DNA of 64,000 bases, taken from an uncultured Clostridia bacterium. Its GTDB lineage: Bacteria > Bacillota > Clostridia > Christensenellales > UBA1242. The stretch lies in contig CALVTR010000001.1 in NCBI GenBank assembly GCA_944362965.1, positions 26,529-90,528 on the forward strand, in the 5' to 3' direction. The notes below the pieces were generated by a model. That model was not told the origin of the DNA and did not search any database. It saw nothing but the letters and a program-made list of their open reading frames with translations. Positions 36,946-45,425 of the stretch are shown here, in pieces; within the stretch, counting starts at the first letter, position 1; every line of letters begins with the position of its first letter. Made by a program: the position numbers and the translations under genes.

Positions 36946-38421
36946 TTATAGTAGTATGCAAAGCACCCCGCCCTTGCCTTCATTGACTATTCTTGAAAGC
37001 GTTTTTCTCATCTTCTTTTGTGCTTCAACCGGCATGGTTACAATCTTTGCATTGATATTGTCGCCAACCAACGTAAACAGGCTCTTACCCAAGATGTTTG
37101 TGTCCCAGATAGATTGCGGGTCACTTTCAAACTGCTCCACAATATTCTTTGCAAGGTCTTGACTTTGGTCTTCTGTTCCAACAAGCGGTGTGACTTCTGT
37201 TTCAACGTCAACTCGCATAATATGCAAGCTTGGTGCTGATGCCTTAATCTTAACGCCGAAGCGGTTGCCTTGTCTGATGATTTCAGGCTCGCCAAGTTCA
37301 AGGTCTTCTCTGCGTGGCCCGACAATGCCGTAGCCTGTTTCTTTAACTTCTTCAAGTGCACCTTTAATCTTATCATATTCAATCTTGGCAAATGCAAGTT
37401 CTTTGATATAGCTTACAAGTTCAAAATCATCTTTGATTTCAAAGCCACATTCATCTGAAAGAACATGATAGAAAAGTCCGTCTTTTGGTATAACATTGAA
37501 TCGGACAACGCCGTTTCCTGCATCTATTGTTGACACTGTGATAGGGTCAAAGCAGCTGCTCTCAGCAAAGGCAATTTGACTTTTTTCTGCGTCACTTAGT
37601 TTTATCATGTTAGTGCCAAGTTTCCGCATTTCACTTGCAATTTCTGTGATGATGTCGCTGCTATAGTCAAGTGCTCGCAGCCACTCTGGCATTTGAACTT
37701 GAATTGACTGAACAGGAAACTCCATCAAGATATTTGCAACAATTTTATCAACGTCTTCATCCTTAAGCTCTTGTGCGTTAAGTGGAATAATAGGAACGTT
37801 ATATTTTTCATTTAATGCGGCGGTAAGCTTCTTCGCTTCACTACTATTTGGATTTTTGCAGTTGAGCACAATAACAAATGGCTTTCCACATTCTTTAAGC
37901 TCTTTAACCACCCGCTCTTCAGCTTCAACATAGCTAGAACGCGGAATTTCTGTGATGCTTCCATCAGTTGTGACACAGATACCTATTGTGGAATGCTCTT
38001 TGATTACCTTAGTTGTTCCAAGCTCTGCGGCTTCTTCAAAAGGAAGTTCATCTTCAGCCCAAGGAGTTTTGACAAGTCTTGGCTTATCATCCTCTGTGTG
38101 CCCCATAACACCACTGACAAGATAGCCCACGCAGTCAATCATTCTAACCTTCATTTCAGCATTTGCCACCTTGATTTTAACAGCTTCGTTTGGCACGAAG
38201 TGTGGCTGCGTTGTCATGATTGTTTTTCCGTCTGCCGACTGTGGCAGCTCGTCAATAGTTCGTTCTTTTGCGTTCTTTTCGGAGATATTTGGCAGGACAA
38301 GTTTTTGCATGAAATTTGTGATAAAAGTTGACTTGCCCACCCTAACAGGACCAACAACACCTATATAAATATCGCCGTTTGTTCTGGTTTTTATATCATC
38401 ATAAATTTGGAATTTTTCCAT
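36946..38421 (-). CDS. spoIVA: stage IV sporulation protein A (coat ATPase)
   Basis: SpoIVA polymerises, with ATP hydrolysis, on the forespore surface to form the spore coat basement layer. The 491-residue protein has the Walker A motif GPVRVGKSTFITNFM, the TRAFAC-like TQPHFVPNEAV region and the conserved end NEGKGGVLCILL. The length matches the family. It works with SpoVM, a likely homologue of which is at 7.0 kb. A sigma-E-like promoter lies upstream, as expected for mother-cell expression. Confidence 0.97.
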   Translation of the reverse strand: MEKFQIYDDIKTRTNGDIYIGVVGPVRVGKSTFITNFMQKLVLPNISEKNAKERTIDELPQSADGKTIMTTQPHFVPNEAVKIKVANAEMKVRMIDCVGYLVSGVMGHTEDDKPRLVKTPWAEDELPFEEAAELGTTKVIKEHSTIGICVTTDGSITEIPRSSYVEAEERVVKELKECGKPFVIVLNCKNPNSSEAKKLTAALNEKYNVPIIPLNAQELKDEDVDKIVANILMEFPVQSIQVQMPEWLRALDYSSDIITEIASEMRKLGTNMIKLSDAEKSQIAFAESSCFDPITVSTIDAGNGVVRFNVIPKDGLFYHVLSDECGFEIKDDFELVSYIKELAFAKIEYDKIKGALEEVKETGYGIVGPRREDLELGEPEIIRQGNRFGVKIKASAPSLHIMRVDVETEVTPLVGTEDQSQDLAKNIVEQFESDPQSIWDTNILGKSLFTLVGDNINAKIVTMPVEAQKKMRKTLSRIVNEGKGGVLCILL

Positions 38422-38447
38422 AATTTTTGCCTCCTATGCGACAAGAT

Positions 38448-38475
38448 AATGTATGATGATAATTTAGAGAATAGA
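38448..38475 (-). promoter_or_regulatory. sigma-E-like promoter of spoIVA
   Basis: On the minus strand CATACATT (38448-38455) matches the sigma-E -10 consensus. TCTATTC (38469-38475), 13 bases upstream, is a fair -35. RBS AGGAGG follows. Confidence 0.55.
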
Positions 38476-38687
38476 ACCATTTTAAAAAAGTATTATTAAA
38501 TAATAAAAAACTGACTTAAAATAATAAAAAATATTTAAAATTGATTTAAAAATAGATAAAATAATAAAAAATATATAAAAATTGAATAAAATCAGAAATA
38601 TTATTTTAAAAATATAAAAAATTTATCAAAATAAACAAAAATATCTTTAAATAAAATTTAAAGATATTTTAGAGTGTAGACAAATTG

Positions 38688-38842
38688 TTCAGGCTGCAGA
38701 AAAACGAGCGAGGCAAGGCTCGGGAAATGCCTAAAAGCAGGAGTTTAGTAAGCCTAAATGACTGTTTTTAGGCGTTTTACAGTTAACGCAGCAAGAAAAA
38801 TTTATTTAATTTTTCGGTCGCGACGTTTTTCTACAGCCTGAA
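38688..38842. repeat. class B four-way-junction repeat B5
   Basis: The outer stem TTCAGGCTG, AGAAAAACG pairs with CGTTTTTCT, CAGCCTGAA. Within it lie CGAGCGAGGCAAGGCTCG, then GCCTAAAA/TTTTTAGGC capped by AGGAGTTTAG/CTAAATGACT, then a hairpin GAAAAATT/AATTTTTC. The CTTAG of the str copies is TTTAG here, with a matching change on the other side (CTAAG to CTAAA). The 38476-38687 part of the gap is AT-rich filler. Confidence 0.78.
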
Positions 38843-38881
38843 AGAGCTTTAAAATATTTAAATTAAAGCTATTTAAATAAT

Positions 38882-39739
38882 TTATTTATTATCTTTATTA
38901 TTTTTAGATGGATTTTCTTGCGGCTCTGCCGTGTTCTCTTGCTCTTCATTATGAGATGTGCTGTCGCTTGAATTTGACTTTTCTTGCTCGTCAACACTGA
39001 CAACAACTTCTGCTTCTGGCTTTGCGTTTGGAACTTGGTCTTCTTCGATTATTTGTTCACCCTTTTTATGACAGAACACTGCTTTGAGCTTGCTTTTAAA
39101 ATCAATCTTGTTCTCGGTGTGATTTATAAGCCTTTTGATGTTTCCCCTGTGCATGAAAAGCATAAGAGCGTAAAGCACCCAGATGATAGCAGTGATTGCT
39201 ATTGCATGTGAAAGCGGCATGCCGTTTGAGATAAGGTATAGCCAGATGTATAAAGTGTAGGCGATAGACAGTCCGCCGATATATGTGAATGAAATCACGC
39301 AGGCATAGCTTATAAACATAAAAAGAATAAAGCAGACAACAAACCAACCTAGACTGACATACCACAAGCTTGAGAATAGGAAGATACCCGCAAAGCAGGC
39401 AACCCCTTTGCCGCCTTTAAATTTAGACCACACAGGGAAGATATACCCCATCAGCACAAAGAAGCCTGAAACGAAGTAGATAAGCTGCCCATATTGTGGA
39501 AAGATTGCTTGGAATACAAAACAAGTCAAACCCGATTTGACAACTTCCGCGACAAAGGTTGCAAGTGCTAGCACGAAACCAAAGGAGCGGAGCATGTTCA
39601 TAGTTCCAGGATTGCCGCTGCCAACCTTAGTTATATCTTTGCGACGTGAATGCCATGCGATTATCTTTGAGAAGTTGATTGTTCCAATAAAATATGAAAT
39701 AAACGCCACAAGAATAAAGTATAAAATATCATCAAGCAT
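38882..39739 (-). CDS. plsY: glycerol-3-phosphate acyltransferase PlsY with acidic tail
   Basis: PlsY transfers the acyl group from acyl-phosphate to glycerol-3-phosphate, the first step of phospholipid synthesis. The 285-residue protein has the family motifs GSGNPGTMNMLRSFG and KGGKGVACFAG and about five to six membrane segments. After residue 215 there is a hydrophilic Glu/Ser/Asn-rich tail of about 70 residues not found in typical PlsY (about 200 residues). It abuts der, which lies immediately upstream in the same transcript. Confidence 0.95.
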   Translation of the reverse strand: MLDDILYFILVAFISYFIGTINFSKIIAWHSRRKDITKVGSGNPGTMNMLRSFGFVLALATFVAEVVKSGLTCFVFQAIFPQYGQLIYFVSGFFVLMGYIFPVWSKFKGGKGVACFAGIFLFSSLWYVSLGWFVVCFILFMFISYACVISFTYIGGLSIAYTLYIWLYLISNGMPLSHAIAITAIIWVLYALMLFMHRGNIKRLINHTENKIDFKSKLKAVFCHKKGEQIIEEDQVPNAKPEAEVVVSVDEQEKSNSSDSTSHNEEQENTAEPQENPSKNNKDNK

Positions 39740-41050
39740 CTATTCGTCCCCCTTTCCTTTGATTACAAATTTTATAGGCGTGCCTGAAAAATCAATACGC
39801 TCACGGAATCTATTTTCAAGATAGCGGCGATAAGCAAAATTGATATATTTCGGGTCATTGACAAAAAGCACAAAAGTTGGCGGATTGGTTGAAGCCTGAG
39901 TGATATATTTGATTTTTACGCGATTGCCATTGTGTGCAGGCGGCTCGTAGTTTAAAATTGCTTCATGAAGAAGGTCATTAAGCAGCCCCGTTGTGATACG
40001 CTTTGAAGAATTTTCATAGCTCTTCACAGCGTTTTCCATTATCTGTCCAACACTTGCACCAGTGAGAGCGGAAACAAAAATCACCTTAAAATAGCTCATA
40101 AAAGCAAGACTTTCTGAAAGCATTTTCATATACTGCTCTTTGCTCTTACACTTTATGTCCCACTTGTTGACAACAATCACACTTGGCTTTCCCGCCTCGT
40201 CAACATAGCCGGCTATGCGGACATCTTGCTCAGAGATTATATCTTGTGAGCCGTCCACCACAATCAGCACAACGTCCGCTTCGTCTATAGCAGACATTGT
40301 TCGCAGCACTGAATAGCCTTCAACAGACTCTCTTTCAACAGAGCGCTGTCTCCTAAGCCCTGCAGTGTCAACAAGAGCAAAGTTTTGTTTGTTGTATTTG
40401 AAAGGAACAAGCACTGCATCACGCGTTGTGCCTTCAATGTCGCTGACAACCACACGCTCACTGCCAATAAGGCGGTTGACAAGAGAACTTTTGCCCACAT
40501 TAGGTCGTCCAACAATGGCAATCTTTGTGACGTTGTTATCGTCATTATCCGCCCGCTCTTTGAAGTTTGCAACGATGGCGTCAAGCACGTCACCTAAGCC
40601 CTTACTTTGCATAACACTCATCGGATGCGGCTCACCAAGCCCAAGACTATAAAATTCATAGGTCTTTTCAACTTCGAAATTATCAAGTTTATTGACAACT
40701 AAAACAACAGGTGTTTTGCTCTTCTGCAGAATCTGCGCCACTTCTTCGTCATTTGTTGTCACGCCCACCCTGCCATCAACCAAGAATACAATCACGTCAG
40801 CTTCGTTGATAGCAATCTGAGCCTGTTTTTTGATATCTTTTTGAAAAGCATCTTCGCTGCGGTCATCAATGCCGCCCGTGTCAACTAAGGTAAAAACATG
40901 CCCACTCCATTCGGCGTCGGCATATATTCTATCACGAGTAACTCCAGGCGTGTCATCAACAATACTAATTCGCTTGCCGCAAATCTTATTGAAGAAAGTG
41001 CTTTTGCCCACATTAGGTCGTCCAATAACAGCAACAACAGGCTTATACAT
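39740..41050 (-). CDS. der: ribosome-associated GTPase Der (EngA)
   Basis: Der is a double-GTPase needed for 50S assembly. The 436-residue protein has two G domains: GRPNVGKSTFFN, DTGG and NKLD in the first, and GRPNVGKSSLVN, DTAGLRRQ and NKWD in the second. A C-terminal KH-like domain (VKIKYITQASTNPPTFVLFV) follows. Length is normal. The der-plsY order is common in Bacillota. Confidence 0.98.
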   Translation of the reverse strand: MYKPVVAVIGRPNVGKSTFFNKICGKRISIVDDTPGVTRDRIYADAEWSGHVFTLVDTGGIDDRSEDAFQKDIKKQAQIAINEADVIVFLVDGRVGVTTNDEEVAQILQKSKTPVVLVVNKLDNFEVEKTYEFYSLGLGEPHPMSVMQSKGLGDVLDAIVANFKERADNDDNNVTKIAIVGRPNVGKSSLVNRLIGSERVVVSDIEGTTRDAVLVPFKYNKQNFALVDTAGLRRQRSVERESVEGYSVLRTMSAIDEADVVLIVVDGSQDIISEQDVRIAGYVDEAGKPSVIVVNKWDIKCKSKEQYMKMLSESLAFMSYFKVIFVSALTGASVGQIMENAVKSYENSSKRITTGLLNDLLHEAILNYEPPAHNGNRVKIKYITQASTNPPTFVLFVNDPKYINFAYRRYLENRFRERIDFSGTPIKFVIKGKGDE

Positions 41051-41280
41051 AAAACTCCTTTTTTATAGATTAGCATATTTTGCCTGTAAAAAGCAAATAA
41101 AATTCAGTCTAGCAAATCGCAATTTTATTTTTAATTGCCATAGTAGGATTTCAAAAAATTGTATTAAAAATATCTTTTTAAATAAAAAAAGGAATGGCAG
41201 CTTAAAAAATTAACGTTTTAAATAAACTAGTCATAGAAAGTGACTGCACTCTCAAGTTGAAAAGCCTTGCAAGAAAAATG

Positions 41281-41310
41281 CAAAAAGCCCATCATATTTG
41301 ATGGGCTTTC
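41281..41310. terminator. terminator after the signal peptidase gene
   Basis: AAAGCCCATCA-TATT-TGATGGGCTTT is a strong hairpin with T-rich runs on both strands. It ends the sipW transcript. The remaining 41051-41280 spacer upstream of der contains no recognised feature. Confidence 0.8.
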
Positions 41311-41360
41311 TTCTTTTGTTTTTATATATCTTCTTAAGACATTTTATCTTTTGTTACAAG

Positions 41361-42758
41361 TTATTTGTCACTCTTCTTTGCGTCTTGAGAAGTTGACTTT
41401 GATTCAGACTTTGCTTGAATGCTTGTTGCCTGCTTTGTTGAACCCGACTTTGTTGAAGTTGACTGAGTTGTAGCCTTTGAAGCCGGTGTTTCAGTCTTAG
41501 TATTAGCCGTTGTTGCTTTCGCTTGAGCACTTGTTGCAGATTTTGTTGAACTCTCTGCCTGCTTAGCTGAAGTTGTCTTAGTCTCACTTGTAGCCGGTTT
41601 TGCTGTTGCTGATTTGCTGTCAGCTGCTGCAGGTTTTGCTGTAGCTGTTGCAGTCTCCTTCGTTGAAGCAGTTGCTGCCTTACTTGTTGATGCTGCAGCT
41701 GCAGGTTTTGTTTCTGCTTTAGCTGTTGTTGAAGCCGGTTTTGCTGCATCCGTCTTGGCATCTGTTTTAACGTCTGCATTTGTGGCGGGTTTAGTTGACG
41801 CTACTTTGCTATCAGTCGCAACAGGTTTTGCTGACGCTGTTTGCGTGCTACCTGCAGGTTTTGCTATAGTAGGCTTAACTGGTGGCTTAGGTGGAACAGC
41901 TGTGGCAGAATTTGTTGTCTGCACTTTTGCTTGTGCTGTGTCACTCTTTGTGCCGCCTTCACTTTCAATCTTTTTCATTTGTTTATTAAACTCAGCCATT
42001 GTGCTTTCGCTAAGCCCAATATCCTTTGGTGCTTCGTTTGTGCTTGTTTTGATTTCTTGGTTGTTGTTTATAGTCTGCATAATTGCAGCTTCCATTTCTT
42101 GTGCTTCACGTTTTTGCTTGAGCATCTTGTCAACCGTGTCGATTATGCTAAGAAGAAGCATGAAGAGAACAATACAAGCAGGAACAACAACTAAAACTAT
42201 GATACCAACTGTGCTTGAGATAAATTCAAGGAAGCCGGCAAGTCCGCTTGGTGTGTATACGCCAACAACATAGTCAGCTCTTGTATATTTATCGGCAGCT
42301 GAGTTGCTAGTGCCTTGAGTTTGGAACCAAGTGTAGCCTTGACTGTCAACCTGTATATCTACAACTTGGTGGAAGATGATATTTGTGTCAAAACTGTTTT
42401 CGCCTGTTTTGAAATCAAGCACATTGTCACTTCCATTGAAATCTGATTGAACAATAGGACAATAATAGAATGCTATGATATCCCCAACTTCAATCTCTGA
42501 AATATTAACTTTCTTTAGAACGGCAATATCACCACGCTCAAATCCTTCTGAAAGGACTTCTCCGTCTTTATATGCCGGGTCATTCATAGAACTTGACAAA
42601 ATTCGAACGTAAGAACGCCCAAAAAATGATGGAACTTTATTATTTGCGATACTTCCAAAGCCGTATATCATAAAGATAACAAGAAGCACCATAACAATGC
42701 CAAACAGCACATTGGATATGATATTTATTACCTTAGACCTTTTATTTCTATCTTCCAC
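41361..42758 (-). CDS. sipW: SipW/archaeal-type signal peptidase I with long Ala/Thr/Lys-rich tail
   Basis: The 465-residue protein has an N-terminal membrane anchor (IISNVLFGIVMVLLVIFMIY), the catalytic serine in VRILSSSMND and a histidine in IIFHQVVDIQ. FQTQGTSNSAAD then VVGVY follow. Ser-His in place of Ser-Lys is typical of the S26B (SipW/ER/archaeal) class, which in Bacillus processes TasA and TapA. A second membrane segment lies at about 175-205. From residue 260 on there is a 200-residue low-complexity Ala/Thr/Lys/Ser tail that is not part of the enzyme family. It ends a run of three small secreted or anchored proteins, its probable substrates. Confidence 0.85.
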   Translation of the reverse strand: MEDRNKRSKVINIISNVLFGIVMVLLVIFMIYGFGSIANNKVPSFFGRSYVRILSSSMNDPAYKDGEVLSEGFERGDIAVLKKVNISEIEVGDIIAFYYCPIVQSDFNGSDNVLDFKTGENSFDTNIIFHQVVDIQVDSQGYTWFQTQGTSNSAADKYTRADYVVGVYTPSGLAGFLEFISSTVGIIVLVVVPACIVLFMLLLSIIDTVDKMLKQKREAQEMEAAIMQTINNNQEIKTSTNEAPKDIGLSESTMAEFNKQMKKIESEGGTKSDTAQAKVQTTNSATAVPPKPPVKPTIAKPAGSTQTASAKPVATDSKVASTKPATNADVKTDAKTDAAKPASTTAKAETKPAAAASTSKAATASTKETATATAKPAAADSKSATAKPATSETKTTSAKQAESSTKSATSAQAKATTANTKTETPASKATTQSTSTKSGSTKQATSIQAKSESKSTSQDAKKSDK

Positions 42759-42794
42759 TTTTTTCTCCTTATTTTTTTAGCTTAAAACTTTTAT

Positions 42795-43370
42795 TTAAAC
42801 CCCTACTTCAACGTTTGTGCATGAGATTGTTATAGCAAGAGTGTCGTCAACAGAATGCCCCGCGTCTTTGATTGTGAATGTTAAAACATAAGTTATGCTT
42901 TCATATGCACTAATCCTTGTTGTATTTATTGTAAGATCTTGGATATCACCACTGTTGCCATTGAGATAATACTCTTGAACCATGTTGATATTCTCTGTGG
43001 TAGTCCTGTTGTCAAAAACAATGTCAAGTGCGTTATACTCACTATTGTTCATAACAGTGACCGCGATTGTTATCACACTGTCTTCATTAGGAAAAACAAG
43101 GTCGATATTTTGCCATGATTGATGCTCTGACTGACTTTCTGGTGTGATGATGATAGGCTCAAGTGTAGGCGGATTTTCCATACCTTCAATCGTTGCAGTT
43201 GCCTCAATATCAACGTCAGTTCCGTCAACTTCAATAATGTTTTCCCGTTCTCTTATAATAAAGAAAAGTGCAACCCCTATGATAAGAAGTATAATAACAA
43301 TTATAAGCGCTATGATTGATATGGTAAGTTGAACTTTTGATGAATCTTTTTCATTCTTTTTTGTTGCCAT
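42795..43370 (-). CDS. membrane-anchored relative of the surface-protein family
   Basis: The 191-residue protein has an N-terminal membrane segment (LTISIIALIIVIILLIIGVA) followed by an extracellular beta-rich domain. The WQNIDLVFPNEDSVITIAVT then NNSEYNALDIVFDN stretch matches WTDLNLTFVEGTDIQVSLKV in the 44.4 kb protein. So it is a related domain held in the membrane rather than released. By analogy with TapA it might anchor or nucleate fibres; that is an inference. It lies 36 bases upstream of sipW. Confidence 0.65.
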   Translation of the reverse strand: MATKKNEKDSSKVQLTISIIALIIVIILLIIGVALFFIIRERENIIEVDGTDVDIEATATIEGMENPPTLEPIIITPESQSEHQSWQNIDLVFPNEDSVITIAVTVMNNSEYNALDIVFDNRTTTENINMVQEYYLNGNSGDIQDLTINTTRISAYESITYVLTFTIKDAGHSVDDTLAITISCTNVEVGV

Positions 43371-43374
43371 AAAA

Positions 43375-43403
43375 TTATCTCCTATCTTAGTTTAACATTT
43401 TTT
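43375..43403 (-). promoter_or_regulatory. leader shared with the 44.2 kb gene
   Basis: A 29-base block with -10 TAAACT and RBS AGGAGATAA is identical to 44182-44210 upstream of the neighbouring gene. This shows a duplicated promoter and RBS region for the two genes. A weaker -35 (TTTATA) is 17 bases upstream of TAAACT. Confidence 0.65.
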
Positions 43404-43541
43404 ACTAAAAATATAAAATAAAATTACATATTTCGTGAAAATTTTTAAAAAAATTATTATATAAAATAAGAAATTTAGATTTAAAAAGCTTTAAACAGCA
43501 GAAAATTCAATCAATTTGCCGATTGCAGCACAAAATACAAT

Positions 43542-43572
43542 AAAAAATCTTACGGCATTTTTACCATAAGAT
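43542..43572 (-). terminator. terminator after the 43.6 kb surface gene
   Basis: On the minus strand ATCTTATGGTA-AAAA-TGCCGTAAGAT is followed by six T, so the gene has its own transcript end. Confidence 0.85.
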
Positions 43573-43583
43573 TATATTTTTTA

Positions 43584-44177
43584 TTATGCTGATGGTTGAG
43601 AGTTTGAAAGAGCAAAGTTGCATGTCCAAGTTGCATCTTCGCCAGAAATTGTTTGATTATAGCTTGAAAGTTGAAGATCAAACTTAACTTGATAGGTTGT
43701 ATTTGCAGGAATTGAAAATGGCGTGTTTGCAGAAAGTATGTTTTCAGTTCCGTTCACACCATAGTGCGGAGTTGAAACTGAAAGAATAGATGAAAACTTT
43801 GCACTTGTTATGCTTGGCAAGTTTTCAAAAAGTACCCACATAGCACGGTCATCAGCCTCATTATGTATAGCAATGGTTACCCTGATAGGCTCCCCTTGTG
43901 TGAACACAAGATTTTGTGCATCTGGGTCACCTTCAATCCAATCGACTTCTTCCCCTTCTGGTGTATCTGCGTCAAATTCAGCATATAGACGTAGTTGACT
44001 GTTTTCTTCACCCGAATATGTGATTGTAACGTCTCCAACTACCGCAGTTGCCGTGAAAGAAACTGTTCCGCCCAGTTGTATGGTTGCAGATTGTGCTGCA
44101 AATACGCCAACAACAAGAAGAGCAAGAACCAAGCAAAATGCTGATATAGTTGAAATAAGCTTTGCTTTTAATGACAT
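43584..44177 (-). CDS. small secreted surface protein of the SipW locus, copy A
   Basis: The 197-residue protein starts MSLKAKLISTISAFCLVLAL, with an export segment ending VFAA, and continues TIQLGGTVSFTATAVVGDVT. The mature domain contains LVFTQGEPIRVTIAIHNEAD and ends in SNSQPSA. The I-x-L-G-G-T-V-x-F start and the F-x-x-x-x-x-I-x-V strand are shared with its neighbours and the dispersed copies. No anchor is present. It is probably a SipW substrate that assembles on the surface (TasA/camelysin-like); this is inferred from family resemblance and position. Confidence 0.75.
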   Translation of the reverse strand: MSLKAKLISTISAFCLVLALLVVGVFAAQSATIQLGGTVSFTATAVVGDVTITYSGEENSQLRLYAEFDADTPEGEEVDWIEGDPDAQNLVFTQGEPIRVTIAIHNEADDRAMWVLFENLPSITSAKFSSILSVSTPHYGVNGTENILSANTPFSIPANTTYQVKFDLQLSSYNQTISGEDATWTCNFALSNSQPSA

Positions 44178-44181
44178 ACTT

Positions 44182-44224
44182 TTATCTCCTATCTTAGTTT
44201 AACATTTTTTTCTTAAAATATCAA
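44182..44224 (-). promoter_or_regulatory. promoter and RBS of the 44.2 kb gene
   Basis: On the minus strand TTGATA (44219-44224) and TAAACT (44196-44201) are 17 bases apart, followed by the shared leader block and AGGAG. Confidence 0.75.
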
Positions 44225-44342
44225 TTAAATTTACAATTTTCGCAAAATTTTTTAAAATATTTATAGATAAATTTTAAAAATCAATAGTTTTCTATATCAA
44301 ATCAATAAAATATCTATAGCATAGACCCTTTTTACTATAAAT

Positions 44343-44370
44343 AAAAAATCTTATAGGTGATCCTATAAGA
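44343..44370 (-). terminator. terminator after the 44.4 kb surface gene
   Basis: On the minus strand TCTTATAGG-ATCA-CCTATAAGA is followed by six T. Confidence 0.88.
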
Positions 44371-44425
44371 CTTTTATTTGCAGCTTTTTAAATTTTTAAT
44401 GATTTTTGTTTTTGCTTAATAATTA

Positions 44426-44971
44426 TTAAGCAGCAGCGTTGCTTAAACTAACATTTGCAGTCCAGTTACCACTAGCACCATTACCATCATCTGTAACAGC
44501 GAATGTGAATACAAATGTTAATGAAGAACTAGCACCGATTTCAACAGCAGTTCCCTCTGTTACCTTCTGAGAACCTTCTTTTTCATAGGTTACTCCACCA
44601 ACAGTTACGTTGTTAGCTGTAGTGATCTCTGGCAAATCAGTGAATGTAACGTAAAGTGGACGGTCTGTAGCTTTGTTCTCAACTTTGAGAGAAACTTGGA
44701 TGTCAGTTCCTTCAACAAATGTAAGATTAAGATCTGTCCATCTTTCTTGAATTGTGTCTGTTGTTGCGGTGTAAGAAGCTGTTTTGTTTAAATTAGTAGT
44801 CATACCTGTTGAAGTAAGTGATACATCAGCAATTACATCAGAAGCAGTAAATTGAATAGAACCACCCATTTGGATTGTTCCTTGAGAAGCTGCAAGAACA
44901 CCAACAACCATAAGAGCGAGAACCATTACAAATGCTGCGACTGTAGAAACAAGTTTTGCTTTTAATGACAT
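44426..44971 (-). CDS. small secreted surface protein of the SipW locus, copy B
   Basis: The 181-residue protein starts MSLKAKLVSTVAAFVMVLAL, with an export segment ending VLAA, then TIQMGGSIQFTASDVIADVS. The body (LNLTFVEGTDIQVSLKVENK and LYVTFTDLPEI) is beta-rich, with Thr/Asn/Val-rich strands. It has the strongest expression signals of the family (consensus promoter, AAAAGGAGGT site and strong terminator). It is therefore a candidate for the major fibre or surface subunit, which is an inference from these signals. Confidence 0.75.
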   Translation of the reverse strand: MSLKAKLVSTVAAFVMVLALMVVGVLAASQGTIQMGGSIQFTASDVIADVSLTSTGMTTNLNKTASYTATTDTIQERWTDLNLTFVEGTDIQVSLKVENKATDRPLYVTFTDLPEITTANNVTVGGVTYEKEGSQKVTEGTAVEIGASSSLTFVFTFAVTDDGNGASGNWTANVSLSNAAA

Positions 44972-45002
44972 AATTTTTACCTCCTTTTATTATGCTAGTT
45001 AT

Positions 45003-45031
45003 ATTTTAACCATATCACAATTTTTTGTCAA
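45003..45031 (-). promoter_or_regulatory. strong promoter of the 44.97 kb surface gene
   Basis: On the minus strand TTGACA (45026-45031) and TAAAAT (45003-45008) are 17 bases apart, with AGGAGG near the start codon. Unlike the dispersed copies there is no G run in the spacer. Confidence 0.88.
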
Positions 45032-45258
45032 ATAATTTTGTCGAATTTTCTTAATTTTTTTTTAATTTCTTTAAGATTTTTTTATATTCTCAAAAATTTT
45101 AAGAAAAAAGGCTTAAAATTGCTCTATAGTTAAAGCCATAACTACTAAAAGCTTATCTTATTCTTTGCAAAATGTCCTTAATTATTCAAAATACAACAAT
45201 TTTGTTGAAATTTAGCGAAAATCTTGGGGTAACACTTGGAGTAACACCAAATATAAAA

Positions 45259-45344
45259 GCCCGAGAATACAGACGCAAAAGCTTTTGCGTCCAAAAAGGC
45301 GGAGCCTTTTTTAAAAACTCGCAAGAGTTTTTGTATTCTCGGGC
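45259..45344. repeat. four-way-junction (cloverleaf) element A6
   Basis: The outer stem GCCCGAGAATACA pairs with TGTATTCTCGGGC and encloses GACGCAAAAG/CTTTTGCGTC, AAAAAGGC/GCCTTTTT and AAAAACTC/GAGTTTTT. The second hairpin of A1/A2 (GACGCAAAAG) recurs here as the first one, so modules appear to be reused. It lies upstream of the promoter of the SipW locus. Confidence 0.82.
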
Positions 45345-45356
45345 GTAACCCATGTT

Positions 45357-45425
45357 TTATATAATGTATATTATATAATGTATATATAATAATATATATA
45401 ATATATACTATATATATAATATAGA
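45357..45425. repeat. AT microsatellite overlapping the holA stop
   Basis: The stretch is made of TATA, TAATG and related AT-only short repeats, running into the last codons of holA. It is prone to replication slippage. It could be a weak terminator for the upstream operon but has no GC stem. Confidence 0.6.

Noticed and set aside
41614-42273. 219-codon Ala/Val-rich plus-strand ORF
   Set aside because: It is the antisense of the low-complexity tail of sipW; repetitive codons keep several frames open.
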